A DNA stretch of 64,000 nucleotides from Pelagihabitans sp947500445 (lineage in GTDB: Bacteria; Bacteroidota; Bacteroidia; Flavobacteriales; Flavobacteriaceae). Made by a program: the position numbers and the translations under genes. This document shows positions 33,781 to 41,110 of the stretch, in pieces; the first letter of the stretch is position 1, and each line of letters begins with the position of its first letter. The DNA lies in assembly GCF_050589625.1 (NCBI RefSeq), contig NZ_JBNGOP010000007.1:113170-177169 (forward strand). The letters are read 5' to 3'. The notes under the pieces were generated by a model that was not told where the DNA came from, did not search any database, and saw only the letters and a program-made list of their open reading frames with translations.

Positions 33781-34437
33781 ATGACCACAGCCCCTTTATC
33801 TTTAACCCATCTCATAAGGCCATCGGACCCAACAACGGACAAGGCTCCGGTAATTTTTCTTTTTCACGGGTATGGAAGCAATGAAGAAGATCTTTTTTCC
33901 TTTGCATCCGAATTGCCCAAAGATCACACGGTCATATCGGCACGTGCCCCATATGCAATGGAACCGTTCGGATATGCCTGGTATGCCATAAATTTTGATG
34001 CGGAACAGGGCAAATGGAGCGATAACAAACAAGCCATAAGCTCTAGGGAAAAAATAATCGGTTTTATCGAAGAGGCCTGCCGGACCTATCATTTGGATGA
34101 TACTCGGGTAACCTTACTGGGGTTTAGCCAAGGGACCATTCTCAGTTATTCCGTGGCACTCTCCTACCCCGAAAAAATAAGGACGGTCGTCGGGCTGAGC
34201 GGTTACATCAATGAGGACATACTGATACCGGACTACAAAGGGAAAGATCATTCCAACTTAAGCATCTATGCCTCCCATGGTCAGGTAGATCAGGTGATAC
34301 CACCCGAATGGGCCCAGCGCATATCCCCTTTTCTAAAACAATTGGATATCCCTCACGTTTATGAAGAGTTTCCCGTAGGCCACGGCGTTTCACCGCAAAA
34401 TTTAAACTCCTTTAAAAACTGGCTGTTAAAACGATAA
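33781..34437 (+). CDS. phospholipase/carboxylesterase-type serine hydrolase
   Basis: A 218-residue alpha/beta hydrolase of the phospholipase/carboxylesterase (abhydrolase_2) family. The oxyanion region is FLFHGYGSNEEDL (about residues 26-38), the nucleophile Ser sits in GFSQGT near residue 120, and the acid and His are expected in HGQVDQVIPPE and GHGVSPQN. No export signal, so it is probably a cytoplasmic esterase or thioesterase. The start lies one base after the DUF4870 stop. A MITE begins seven bases after its end. Confidence 0.85.
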   Translation: MTTAPLSLTHLIRPSDPTTDKAPVIFLFHGYGSNEEDLFSFASELPKDHTVISARAPYAMEPFGYAWYAINFDAEQGKWSDNKQAISSREKIIGFIEEACRTYHLDDTRVTLLGFSQGTILSYSVALSYPEKIRTVVGLSGYINEDILIPDYKGKDHSNLSIYASHGQVDQVIPPEWAQRISPFLKQLDIPHVYEEFPVGHGVSPQNLNSFKNWLLKR

Positions 34438-34443
34438 GCCTTA

Positions 34444-34603
34444 TACCATTTTAACTTTGAAATGGTACGTATAGAAATTGAATTGTTTTTTAGGTATTCA
34501 AGGCGAAAAACCTAAGCATAGCGGCAGTTACGGTTATTTTTCTCAACGAAGAATAATTGAAAAAGAAACCATTTATTAGTGCTATTTCAAAGTTAAAATG
34601 GCA
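34444..34603. mobile_element. 160-bp MITE, full copy 2
   Basis: The same 20-bp inverted ends as copy 1 (left end identical, right end with one change, GGCA for GGTA) and a closely similar interior. A direct TTA may flank both ends. Its right end abuts the stop codon of the next minus-strand gene. Right-end coordinates are certain to about one base. No coding capacity. Confidence 0.85.
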
Positions 34604-35098
34604 TTAGTTGCTACGTGTATATAGCAAATGGTCCATAAGCGTAAAATCGACCCCTAAATCATCTTTCAGCTCATACTTAAGCCGTATTTCCCCCCAGTAT
34701 TTTCCATCCGAAAAATCGGCAATGATCCATTTATGGTTCAATAACTTTATTCTGTTCAGCTTAAAATCGCTTTCCATCCCCTCATATGGAATCAATGGAT
34801 TATCGCCTTTGGACTCATTGGTTTCCAGAAGTTTATCGGCAATATAACGGGCCGGGTCTTGCAGCTGTAAATGGTCGTAATAGGCAAGCGCATCATCATT
34901 GTTTTCCAACGAAAAATATTGCATGTCCAACGCCTTTAATTGAGCGTTCTGCACCGAATCCTTTAACTGCTGTACCTCCGTTCGTAGCGCTTGAATCTTT
35001 TGGTCTTTGACATCGGCCATCTTACCTCCGCTAACAAACAGGTAAAGTGCGATAAGGGCCGCAAAAATAAATAGGTAAAGGAAAATTTTGTGCTTCAA
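34604..35098 (-). CDS. membrane-anchored coiled-coil protein of unknown function
   Basis: A 164-residue protein I do not recognise. An N-terminal helix (FLYLFIFAALIALYLFVSGG, residues 5-24) anchors it in the inner membrane. A heptad-like stretch (about 35-58: QKIQALRTEVQQLKDSVQNA) looks like a short coiled coil, and a soluble region follows with aromatic and acidic residues (DFSDGKYWGEIRLKYEL). The bulk would face the periplasm. The stop codon coincides with the right end of a MITE, so the last residues may have been set by the insertion. Confidence 0.65.
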   Translation of the reverse strand: MKHKIFLYLFIFAALIALYLFVSGGKMADVKDQKIQALRTEVQQLKDSVQNAQLKALDMQYFSLENNDDALAYYDHLQLQDPARYIADKLLETNESKGDNPLIPYEGMESDFKLNRIKLLNHKWIIADFSDGKYWGEIRLKYELKDDLGVDFTLMDHLLYTRSN

Positions 35099-35267
35099 AA
35101 TAATGGGTTTTAAAATAATAAACGAAGGGATGACAACCCTAGTATGTATCGAACGTGTCTTACGTTTTTCTAATGCCTATAAATTTCGCCTTTCGCACCA
35201 TAATAATGATCTAAAAGCCTTAGTTTCCGGTACTGGTACTGTATACAACTTAGACGGCGTCCTATCT

Positions 35268-36044
35268 CTAAACTTCGATGACCAGATTGTCATAGGCCAA
35301 ATGCACATGTTCGGGCAAACTACGGCTTACCTCCTCATGAAACCCTAAATGATGGCTGATATGGGTAAAATACGCGGCCTTTGGGCCTACCTTTTCTACA
35401 AAGTCAAGGGCTTCTTCCAAATTGAAATGCGAATGATGGGGCTCTTGGCGCAACGCATTTACTACCAATACCGTGCAACCCTTTATTTTTTCCAACTGAT
35501 CATCGGCCATGCTTTTAACATCGGTAAGGTAGGTAAAGCCACCGATCCGATAACCAAAAACCTGCAACCTATTGTGATAGGCCTCTACAGGTACTACCGT
35601 TTTGTTGCCTAGGGCAAAAGAGACGTTGGGTACTACTGTGTGTATGGCGACCGCCGGGGCGCCGGGGTACCGGTTTTCGTTTGCAAAAATATAGTCGAAA
35701 CGGCGTTCCAATGCGGTGACTACCCTTTTATGGGCATATATGGGTATATCGCCCTGTCTGAAAAAAAAAGGGCGAATATCATCGATACCTGCCGTATGAT
35801 CGGCGTGCTCATGGGTAAACAGTATGCCGTCCAACCGGGATACCTTGTGGGTCAACATTTGTTGCCTAAAATCGGGACCACAATCGATTACATAATTGTA
35901 GTCGCCCCATGAAATCATTACGGATACGCGAAGTCGTTTGTCCTTGGGGTCCTTGCTCAGGCAAACCGGATGGGTACTCCCGATTATAGGGATCCCTTGA
36001 GAGGTTCCCGTACCCAAAAATGTAATTTTCAAACCTGACTTCAT
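35268..36044 (-). CDS. MBL-fold metallo-hydrolase (PhnP-like)
   Basis: A 258-residue metallo-beta-lactamase-fold enzyme. It starts with KITFLGTGTSQGIP, and the metal-binding THEHADHTAGIDD is near residue 77. Further metal ligands are expected at Asp176-region TDVKSM and the closing HISHHLGFHEE. This is the PhnP/lipoate-phosphodiesterase-like group, acting on cyclic phosphodiesters or similar compounds; no phosphonate genes are nearby, so the substrate is open. It is divergent from the conserved gene at 36190. Confidence 0.85.
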   Translation of the reverse strand: MKSGLKITFLGTGTSQGIPIIGSTHPVCLSKDPKDKRLRVSVMISWGDYNYVIDCGPDFRQQMLTHKVSRLDGILFTHEHADHTAGIDDIRPFFFRQGDIPIYAHKRVVTALERRFDYIFANENRYPGAPAVAIHTVVPNVSFALGNKTVVPVEAYHNRLQVFGYRIGGFTYLTDVKSMADDQLEKIKGCTVLVVNALRQEPHHSHFNLEEALDFVEKVGPKAAYFTHISHHLGFHEEVSRSLPEHVHLAYDNLVIEV

Positions 36045-36067
36045 GTGATACCAAATTTATAACATAA

Positions 36068-36101
36068 TTTGTTAAAAGATGTTTTTAACTTCTTAACTTT
36101 G
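36068..36101 (+). promoter_or_regulatory. promoter of the conserved gene at 36190
   Basis: TTTG (36068-36071), 22 bases, then a perfect TAACTTTG (36094-36101). It gives a leader of about 80 bases. Confidence 0.55.
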
Positions 36102-36189
36102 TTTAGCGTTGTACAATCAAATCAAGCTGCGTCAGTACCCGAAAAATCGGGTGCTGTCCACTATCGGCTCGAAAACCTAAAAACGATCA

Positions 36190-37671
36190 ATGGCTTCAGT
36201 TCTAAAAAGGGACACCTCGTTTGAAAACATTCCCTCCATAAAGGCAAAAACCTTACGAATCAACCTTAATCCCGATATTTATGGCAGTTTTGCGGAGATC
36301 GGCGCCGGTCAGGAAACCGCAAGACATTTTTTTAGATCAGGAGGTGCATCGGGTACCATCGCCAAGGCGATGAGCGCCTACGATAAAGATTTTAGCGATG
36401 CCATTTATGGTGTAGAGGCAGACGGAAGATATGTTACCCAAGCCCGATTAAAACGGATGTTGGCCCATGAAATGAACCTCATGGAAGAGCGTATTAGTAG
36501 GGAGAAACACCCGGAACGATTGTTTTTTTCCTATGCCAATACGGTGGCGACCATCGATTTTTCAAAACGCTATAAAGGCCACGGTTGGGTTGGCATACGG
36601 TTTCAATTGGAACCTGGCCAAAAAGAATTCGACGAAATTATCCTTCACATCCGTTTCAAACAAAATGAGGCGCGATTACAGCAGGAAACCTTGGGAACTG
36701 TTGGCGTAAACCTGATATACGGTGCTTTTTACAAGTATGACAAGCCGCGTAAACTGCTTCGTTACATCTACGACCACATCGATAAGGATACCATAGAAAT
36801 CGATATGGTGAATTTTTCAGGGCCGAACTTTAAAAATGTGGACAACCGCCTTATGAGCCTTCAGCTCATACGCAACAACATGACGGATGCAGTAATGTTC
36901 GGGCCGGACGGAAACAACTTGTTGCCGGCGGCAGAACTATACAAGAAAAATATTTTGGCCATGCGCGGTAGTTTTCGGCCCGTTACCAAGGTCAATACCG
37001 ATATGTTTCACAAATCCTATGATATTTTTATCAGGGACCCATCGGTAAATGAAGAAAAAACGATCATCATTTTTGAAATAACCTTGAGCAACCTTAGGGC
37101 CTCGGGAGAAATCGATGAACAAGATTTTATGGATCGTGCGGAGCTGTTATGCTCTTTGGGCCAAACGGTAATGATCTCAAAATTTCAGGAGTATTATAAG
37201 CTGGTAGAGTATTTTAACAACTATACCAAAGAGAAAATAGGGCTGACCATGGGCGTCAATAACCTGGTCGACATCTTTGATGAAAAGTACTACCGCAATT
37301 TGAGCGGTGGTATTCTTGAAGCCTTTGGAAAGCTGTTTTTCAAAGACTTACAGGTATATCTGTATCCGATGAAGAACACGGAGACCGGTCAGATAATGAC
37401 CAGTAACAACGTAAAAGTGCACCCGCGGATGAAAGAACTGTACAAGTTTTTCAAGTACAATGGCAAGGTGATGGACATTATCGACTACGACCCCGAAATC
37501 ATGCACATTTTCTCGCGTGACGTTCTCAAGAAAATTATGAACGAAGAAGGTGGTTGGGAAGAAATGCTTCCCGAAGGAATCGCGGAAATGATTAAAAACA
37601 ACAAGCTGTTTACCAGAAAACAACTGCCCGAAAAAAAAGAGGATACCAAAAAGAAAACCGCTAAGAAATAA
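36190..37671 (+). CDS. conserved Bacteroidota protein of unknown function
   Basis: A 493-residue soluble protein. I recognise it as a strongly conserved flavobacterial protein that is often mislabelled TonB-dependent receptor or nucleotide adenylyltransferase, but I see no barrel, plug, signal peptide or nucleotide-transfer motif. Notable segments are the N-terminal IGAGQETARHFFRSGGASGT and MSAYDKDFSDAIYG, and DRAELLCSLGQTVMISKFQEYY near residue 320. The tail is Lys-rich. It may be a cytoplasmic enzyme with a Rossmann-like core, but this is not supported by a clear motif. Own promoter; monocistronic. Confidence 0.7.
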   Translation: MASVLKRDTSFENIPSIKAKTLRINLNPDIYGSFAEIGAGQETARHFFRSGGASGTIAKAMSAYDKDFSDAIYGVEADGRYVTQARLKRMLAHEMNLMEERISREKHPERLFFSYANTVATIDFSKRYKGHGWVGIRFQLEPGQKEFDEIILHIRFKQNEARLQQETLGTVGVNLIYGAFYKYDKPRKLLRYIYDHIDKDTIEIDMVNFSGPNFKNVDNRLMSLQLIRNNMTDAVMFGPDGNNLLPAAELYKKNILAMRGSFRPVTKVNTDMFHKSYDIFIRDPSVNEEKTIIIFEITLSNLRASGEIDEQDFMDRAELLCSLGQTVMISKFQEYYKLVEYFNNYTKEKIGLTMGVNNLVDIFDEKYYRNLSGGILEAFGKLFFKDLQVYLYPMKNTETGQIMTSNNVKVHPRMKELYKFFKYNGKVMDIIDYDPEIMHIFSRDVLKKIMNEEGGWEEMLPEGIAEMIKNNKLFTRKQLPEKKEDTKKKTAKK

Positions 37672-37712
37672 TTTCTTAGCGGCAGTTTCCGTTACCTTAT
37701 CGCTTTTATGGC

Positions 37713-38165
37713 TCAATCGAGCAGTTGCGCGGCGTGGTCTTTCGTTTTTACTTTGTCGATAACCTTCGTTACTTTTCCATCTCCATCGACTACAAAGGTT
37801 TTTCTATGGATTCCGTCGTATTCCCTTCCCATGAATTTCTTTGGGCCCCATACACCAAAAGTTTCGATTACCGTTTTATCGACATCGGCCAATAAAGGGA
37901 ATGGAAAGTCATACTTTTTCTTAAAATTGGACTGCTTTTTTTCGGAATCGGCACTTACCCCCAACAACTCGTAGCCTTGCTCCTGTAAGGCCGCATAATT
38001 GTCCCGTAAATTACAGGCTTCGGCCGTACAACCGGGGGTATTGGCAGCGGGATAAAAGAAAACGATCAATTTCTTTCCTTTATAATCGGAAAGTTTAACA
38101 GTATTTCCGTCTTGATCCGTGGTGGAAAACTCAGGAACGGTGTCCCCTATTTTTAGTGTATTCAT
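37713..38165 (-). CDS. bcp: thioredoxin-dependent thiol peroxidase (Bcp/PrxQ)
   Basis: A 150-residue peroxiredoxin. The peroxidatic Cys lies in PAANTPGCTAEACNLRD, with the resolving Cys five residues later, as in the Bcp/PrxQ class. It reduces hydroperoxides using thioredoxin. This is a second peroxidase in the window besides tpx. The ATG at 38165 gives the normal length. It is convergent with the gene at 36190 and divergent from nth. Confidence 0.93.
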   Translation of the reverse strand: MNTLKIGDTVPEFSTTDQDGNTVKLSDYKGKKLIVFFYPAANTPGCTAEACNLRDNYAALQEQGYELLGVSADSEKKQSNFKKKYDFPFPLLADVDKTVIETFGVWGPKKFMGREYDGIHRKTFVVDGDGKVTKVIDKVKTKDHAAQLLD

Positions 38166-38220
38166 GCGTTTATATTACTTAAATTTGTGTTTATTATTTT
38201 CGTCGTAAAATTAAACAAAA

Positions 38221-38886
38221 ATGACCAAAGCCGAAAAGGTTGCCTTCACAATAAAGACATTACGGGAGTACTACCCTGAAATTCCTGTGCCACTGGACCA
38301 TAAAGATCCCTATACCCTATTGATTGCCGTTCTATTGTCCGCTCAAAGTACTGATGTACGGGTAAATCAGATTACCCCGTTATTGTTTGCCAAAGCGGAC
38401 AACCCCTATGAAATGGTAAAACTTACCGTGGAAGAAATTAGGGATATCATACGCCCCGTTGGTCTTTCCCCAATGAAATCGAAGGGCATACATGGATTAT
38501 CGGAAATCTTGATCGCCAAACACGATGGCAAGGTCCCTAAAGAAATCCATCTTTTGGAAGAACTACCGGCGGTGGGCCATAAAACGGCAAGTGTAGTGGT
38601 TTCGCAGGCCTTCGGTATACCCGCATTTCCGGTAGATACCCATATTCATAGATTAATGTACCGGTGGGGCTTTTCAAACGGTAAAAACGTGGTGCAGACC
38701 GAGCGGGATGCCAAACGCCTTTTTCCAGAAGAAATTTGGAACGACCTACATTTACAGATTATTTGGTATGGTCGGGAATACAGTCCTGCCAGAGGATGGA
38801 ATCTGGACAAGGACGTGATTACAAAAACGATCGGTAGAAAAACGGTAATCAATGCATACCATAAACTAAAAAAAGCCCGTAAATAA
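38221..38886 (+). CDS. nth: endonuclease III homologue without the [4Fe-4S] cluster
   Basis: A 221-residue DNA glycosylase/AP lyase of the HhH-GPD family that removes oxidised pyrimidines. The hairpin-helix-hairpin LPAVGHKTASVVV carries catalytic Lys121 and PVDTHIHRL has catalytic Asp139. The C-terminal cluster loop Cys-x6-Cys-x2-Cys-x5-Cys of E. coli Nth is absent: the segment reads GREYSPARGWNLDKDVITKT, and the whole protein contains no Cys. A functional cluster-free form seems likely because the catalytic core is perfect. A terminator overlaps the last codons. Confidence 0.9.
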   Translation: MTKAEKVAFTIKTLREYYPEIPVPLDHKDPYTLLIAVLLSAQSTDVRVNQITPLLFAKADNPYEMVKLTVEEIRDIIRPVGLSPMKSKGIHGLSEILIAKHDGKVPKEIHLLEELPAVGHKTASVVVSQAFGIPAFPVDTHIHRLMYRWGFSNGKNVVQTERDAKRLFPEEIWNDLHLQIIWYGREYSPARGWNLDKDVITKTIGRKTVINAYHKLKKARK

Positions 38887-38897
38887 CGGGCTTTTTT
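38870..38897 (+). terminator. nth terminator overlapping the stop codon
   Basis: AAAAAGCCCGT / ACGGGCTTTTTT with a five-base loop. The left arm lies in the last nth codons. Confidence 0.85.
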
Positions 38898-38922
38898 CAG
38901 TAGTACACAGGTACTAGTTCTT

Positions 38923-39066
38923 TTAATTCAAGTTGTTCTCAAAACGCACTCCATCATATTTTACAATATGTAACGACTTGGAATAATCCAATAGAAACTT
39001 CACAGTTTCCGGACAAGCCTTAGTGAGTTCACAATCTCCTTGGTTTTTTGCGTAAGTTTTTTCCAT
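38923..39066 (-). CDS. 47-residue protein paired with an ECF-like sigma factor (copy 1)
   Basis: A complete small ORF on the minus strand, ATG at 39066 and TAA at 38923, 73 bases after a sigma factor gene. Sequence features: MEKTYAK start, Cys12 and Cys18, then FLLDYSKSLHI and an acidic tail. The copy at 40072 aligns without gaps over the first 34 residues and shares Met1, Glu2, Tyr5, Cys12, Leu14, Lys16, Glu20 and the whole FLLDYSKSL. Conservation of protein and gene order argues that it is real. It is too short for a classical membrane anti-sigma factor and has no helix anchor. Function is unknown. Confidence 0.7.
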   Translation of the reverse strand: MEKTYAKNQGDCELTKACPETVKFLLDYSKSLHIVKYDGVRFENNLN

Positions 39067-39092
39067 ATTGATGATCGTATAGTTATATTACC

Positions 39093-39102
39093 ATAACGCC
39101 AT
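39093..39102 (-). promoter_or_regulatory. motif shared by both sigma/small-protein spacers
   Basis: ATGGCGTTAT (minus strand) occurs 27 bases before the small-protein ATG. The same ten bases stand at 40250-40259, 32 bases before the paralogous small gene. It may be an operator or RNA site; this is an inference from conservation between two copies. Confidence 0.4.
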
Positions 39103-39139
39103 CAATATAAAAATATTGTTTTACTCCCGAAGAGTTCTT

Positions 39140-39721
39140 TTAGTTGGTTAGTACAATGTTGTTTTTTTCAATGATTTTTCGAAGATTTATCAAAGCGTAA
39201 CGCATACGTCCCAAAGCGGTGTTGATGCTCACCCCGGTGTTTTCCGATATTTCTTTAAAACTCATATCCTTATAAATACGCATTAAAAGTACTTCTCGCT
39301 GATCGTCGGGAAGTTCGTCGATCAGACTTCTAAGATCACTATCGATCTGATCTTTAATCAATTGTTTTTCAGCATTTAACTTATCATCACCGATTACCGA
39401 GAAAATATTGAAATCCTCGTTTCCTTCGAACATCGGCATTCTTTTGTTTCTTCTGAAATGATCGATGATCAAGTTATGTGCTATGCGCATCACCCATGGC
39501 AAAAATTTTCCTTCTTCGCTATAGGAACCTTTTTTTAGTGTCTTGATGACCTTTATAAAAGTATCTTGAAAAATATCTTCCGTAACATCCTTATCCAACA
39601 CCTTCGAATAAATAAAACTGGATATTCGCTGGTTATGTCTGTTGATCAGAATTTCCAATGCTTTTTCGTCTCCACTGATAAAGTTGTTTACTAATACTGA
39701 GTCTTCAATTTGAAATTCCAT
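39140..39721 (-). CDS. ECF-like RNA polymerase sigma factor (copy 1)
   Basis: A 193-residue sigma-70-family protein with regions 2 and 4 only. Region 2 includes DVTEDIFQDTFIKVIKTLK, region 4 LPDDQREVLLMRIYKDMSF and an HTH ending NTALGRMRYALINLRK. Paralogue of the protein at 40299, with identical length and the same C-terminal ending (NIVLTN). No membrane anti-sigma gene is adjacent; instead a 47-residue protein follows. The sequence TTAACCAAAAAA shortly before the start codon is shared with the other copy. Confidence 0.9.
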   Translation of the reverse strand: MEFQIEDSVLVNNFISGDEKALEILINRHNQRISSFIYSKVLDKDVTEDIFQDTFIKVIKTLKKGSYSEEGKFLPWVMRIAHNLIIDHFRRNKRMPMFEGNEDFNIFSVIGDDKLNAEKQLIKDQIDSDLRSLIDELPDDQREVLLMRIYKDMSFKEISENTGVSINTALGRMRYALINLRKIIEKNNIVLTN

Positions 39722-40071
39722 ACGATCAAGTTTTTTGGTTAAGTAGATGATTTTGATTTAGTAAGCTTTGTTGGTCTTTGTTTGGTTGCTCAAACTGTTA
39801 TCGTATCGATACCAGCTTTGTTTTTTAATTATGACCTAAAACTATACAATACCCCATGTTCTGTAAAAACATTGTTGTCAAACCACTGGTTTTTGATGTG
39901 AAATCCCTGTTTGGATAATTTGAACACAATTTAATCGAGAATATCACGTTCGGCGGAAATCTCAAAACATCGACGAACGGTATTGTTTCATCTATGAAAT
40001 ACCTGGTTTTTTGGTTTAGGGCCAAAAAAAAGCCCCCGTGTGTACGGGGGCCCTACTTTTTATATCCGAAT
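39722..40071. other. intergenic region between the two sigma cassettes
   Basis: 350 bases. It holds the terminator of the upstream cassette (40024-40051) and, presumably, the promoter of the 39140 sigma gene. A clean -33/-7 pair was not found. No further gene is supported. Confidence 0.5.
40024..40051 (-). terminator. terminator of the second sigma cassette
   Basis: On the minus strand GCCCCCGT-ACAC-ACGGGGGC is followed by eight T. It lies 20 bases after the stop of the 48-residue gene. Confidence 0.9.
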
Positions 40072-40218
40072 TCAATTCTTGCAACTCTCCAATACCAAAC
40101 CGTTTGCCGTCTCTTCGATATAAAGGCTTTTAGAATAATCCAACAGGAACTGCAGTCGTTCCTTTTTGGTTTTTACCAACCTACATGCAGTATCGTCATT
40201 CACGTAAATATCTTCCAT
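40072..40218 (-). CDS. 48-residue protein paired with an ECF-like sigma factor (copy 2)
   Basis: Complete small ORF, ATG at 40218 and TGA at 40072, 80 bases after the sigma factor gene at 40299 and just before a strong terminator. The FLLDYSKSLYI core, Cys12 and the MEDIYVN start match the 47-residue protein at 38923. The tail differs and contains Cys46. Being enclosed between sigma gene and terminator makes it part of the sigma transcript. Function unknown; a sigma-modulating role is a hypothesis only. Confidence 0.7.
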   Translation of the reverse strand: MEDIYVNDDTACRLVKTKKERLQFLLDYSKSLYIEETANGLVLESCKN

Positions 40219-40249
40219 AAAATCTTAAATAATAATGTCGTTCCTGTTG

Positions 40250-40259
40250 ATAACGCCAT
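40250..40259 (-). promoter_or_regulatory. second copy of the shared spacer motif
   Basis: ATGGCGTTAT on the minus strand, same as at 39093-39102, in the equivalent position between sigma and small gene. Confidence 0.4.
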
Positions 40260-40298
40260 ATAAGTACTATTTCATTTATCCGTTCGACCTGTGGTAAA

Positions 40299-40880
40299 TT
40301 AATTCGTTAAAACTATGTTGTGCTTCTCAATGATCTTCCTAAGGTTGATCAAGGCATAGCGCATTCTGCCCAGGGCAGTGTTGATACTTACACCGGTTAT
40401 CTCCGAAATTTCCTTAAAACTCATATCCTTATAGATACGCATCAACAACACTTGCTTTTGGTCCGTCGGCAATTCCTCTATAAGATGGTTCAAGTCGCAA
40501 TCGATCTGCTCTTTGATCATTTTCTTTTCAATGTTCAAGCGATCGTCGCTCACAAAAGAAAAAATGTTGAAACTATCGCTTCCCTCGAACATGGGCATCC
40601 TGGAAGTTTTTCTGAAATGGTCAATGATCAAATTGTGGGCAATACGCATTACCCAGGGCAAAAACTTTCCTTCCTCACTGTAGGTTCCCCGTTTTAGGGT
40701 GCGGATTACTTTAATAAAGGTATCCTGAAAAATGTCTTCCGTAATATCGCGGTCGTTGACTTTGGAGTATATAAAGCCGCTTATACGTTGGTTGTGGCGA
40801 TTGATTAAAGTGGCCAAGGCCCTTTCATCACCTTCAATATAATTTCTAATGAGTTGGGAATCGTCGATAAGTACATCCAT
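40299..40880 (-). CDS. ECF-like RNA polymerase sigma factor (copy 2)
   Basis: A 193-residue sigma factor, very similar to the one at 39140. Region 2 (DITEDIFQDTFIKVIRTLK) and region 4 (LPTDQKQVLLMRIYKDMSF, then NTALGRMRYALINLRK) are intact. The -10 and -35 recognition helices look nearly the same as in copy 1, so the two may read similar promoters. The leader shares TTAACCAAAAAA with copy 1. It is divergent from uvrA. Confidence 0.9.
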   Translation of the reverse strand: MDVLIDDSQLIRNYIEGDERALATLINRHNQRISGFIYSKVNDRDITEDIFQDTFIKVIRTLKRGTYSEEGKFLPWVMRIAHNLIIDHFRKTSRMPMFEGSDSFNIFSFVSDDRLNIEKKMIKEQIDCDLNHLIEELPTDQKQVLLMRIYKDMSFKEISEITGVSINTALGRMRYALINLRKIIEKHNIVLTN

Positions 40881-41074
40881 AACAATTACTTTTTTGGTTA
40901 AAACAACGACCTTACCTGGGGTAGAAGGTCTTTAGGTTATTCCTAGAATTTTAAAAAAGTAATTTTTTGCTATAGGCGTTTAACGTTTTATTAGTACCAA
41001 ATATAGAAAAAATTAAATACAACCGACAAATTTCTGTATAAGTCTGTGAAAAATTGATAGGTAAAACGACATCC

Positions 41075-41105
41075 TTGGGTTACAATTCGGGGTATCGTAT
41101 CTTTG
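41075..41105 (+). promoter_or_regulatory. uvrA promoter giving a near-leaderless mRNA
   Basis: TTG (41075-41077), 20 bases, then perfect TATCTTTG (41098-41105). The predicted start site falls at or next to the ATG at 41111. Confidence 0.65.
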
Positions 41106-41110
41106 CGCCC

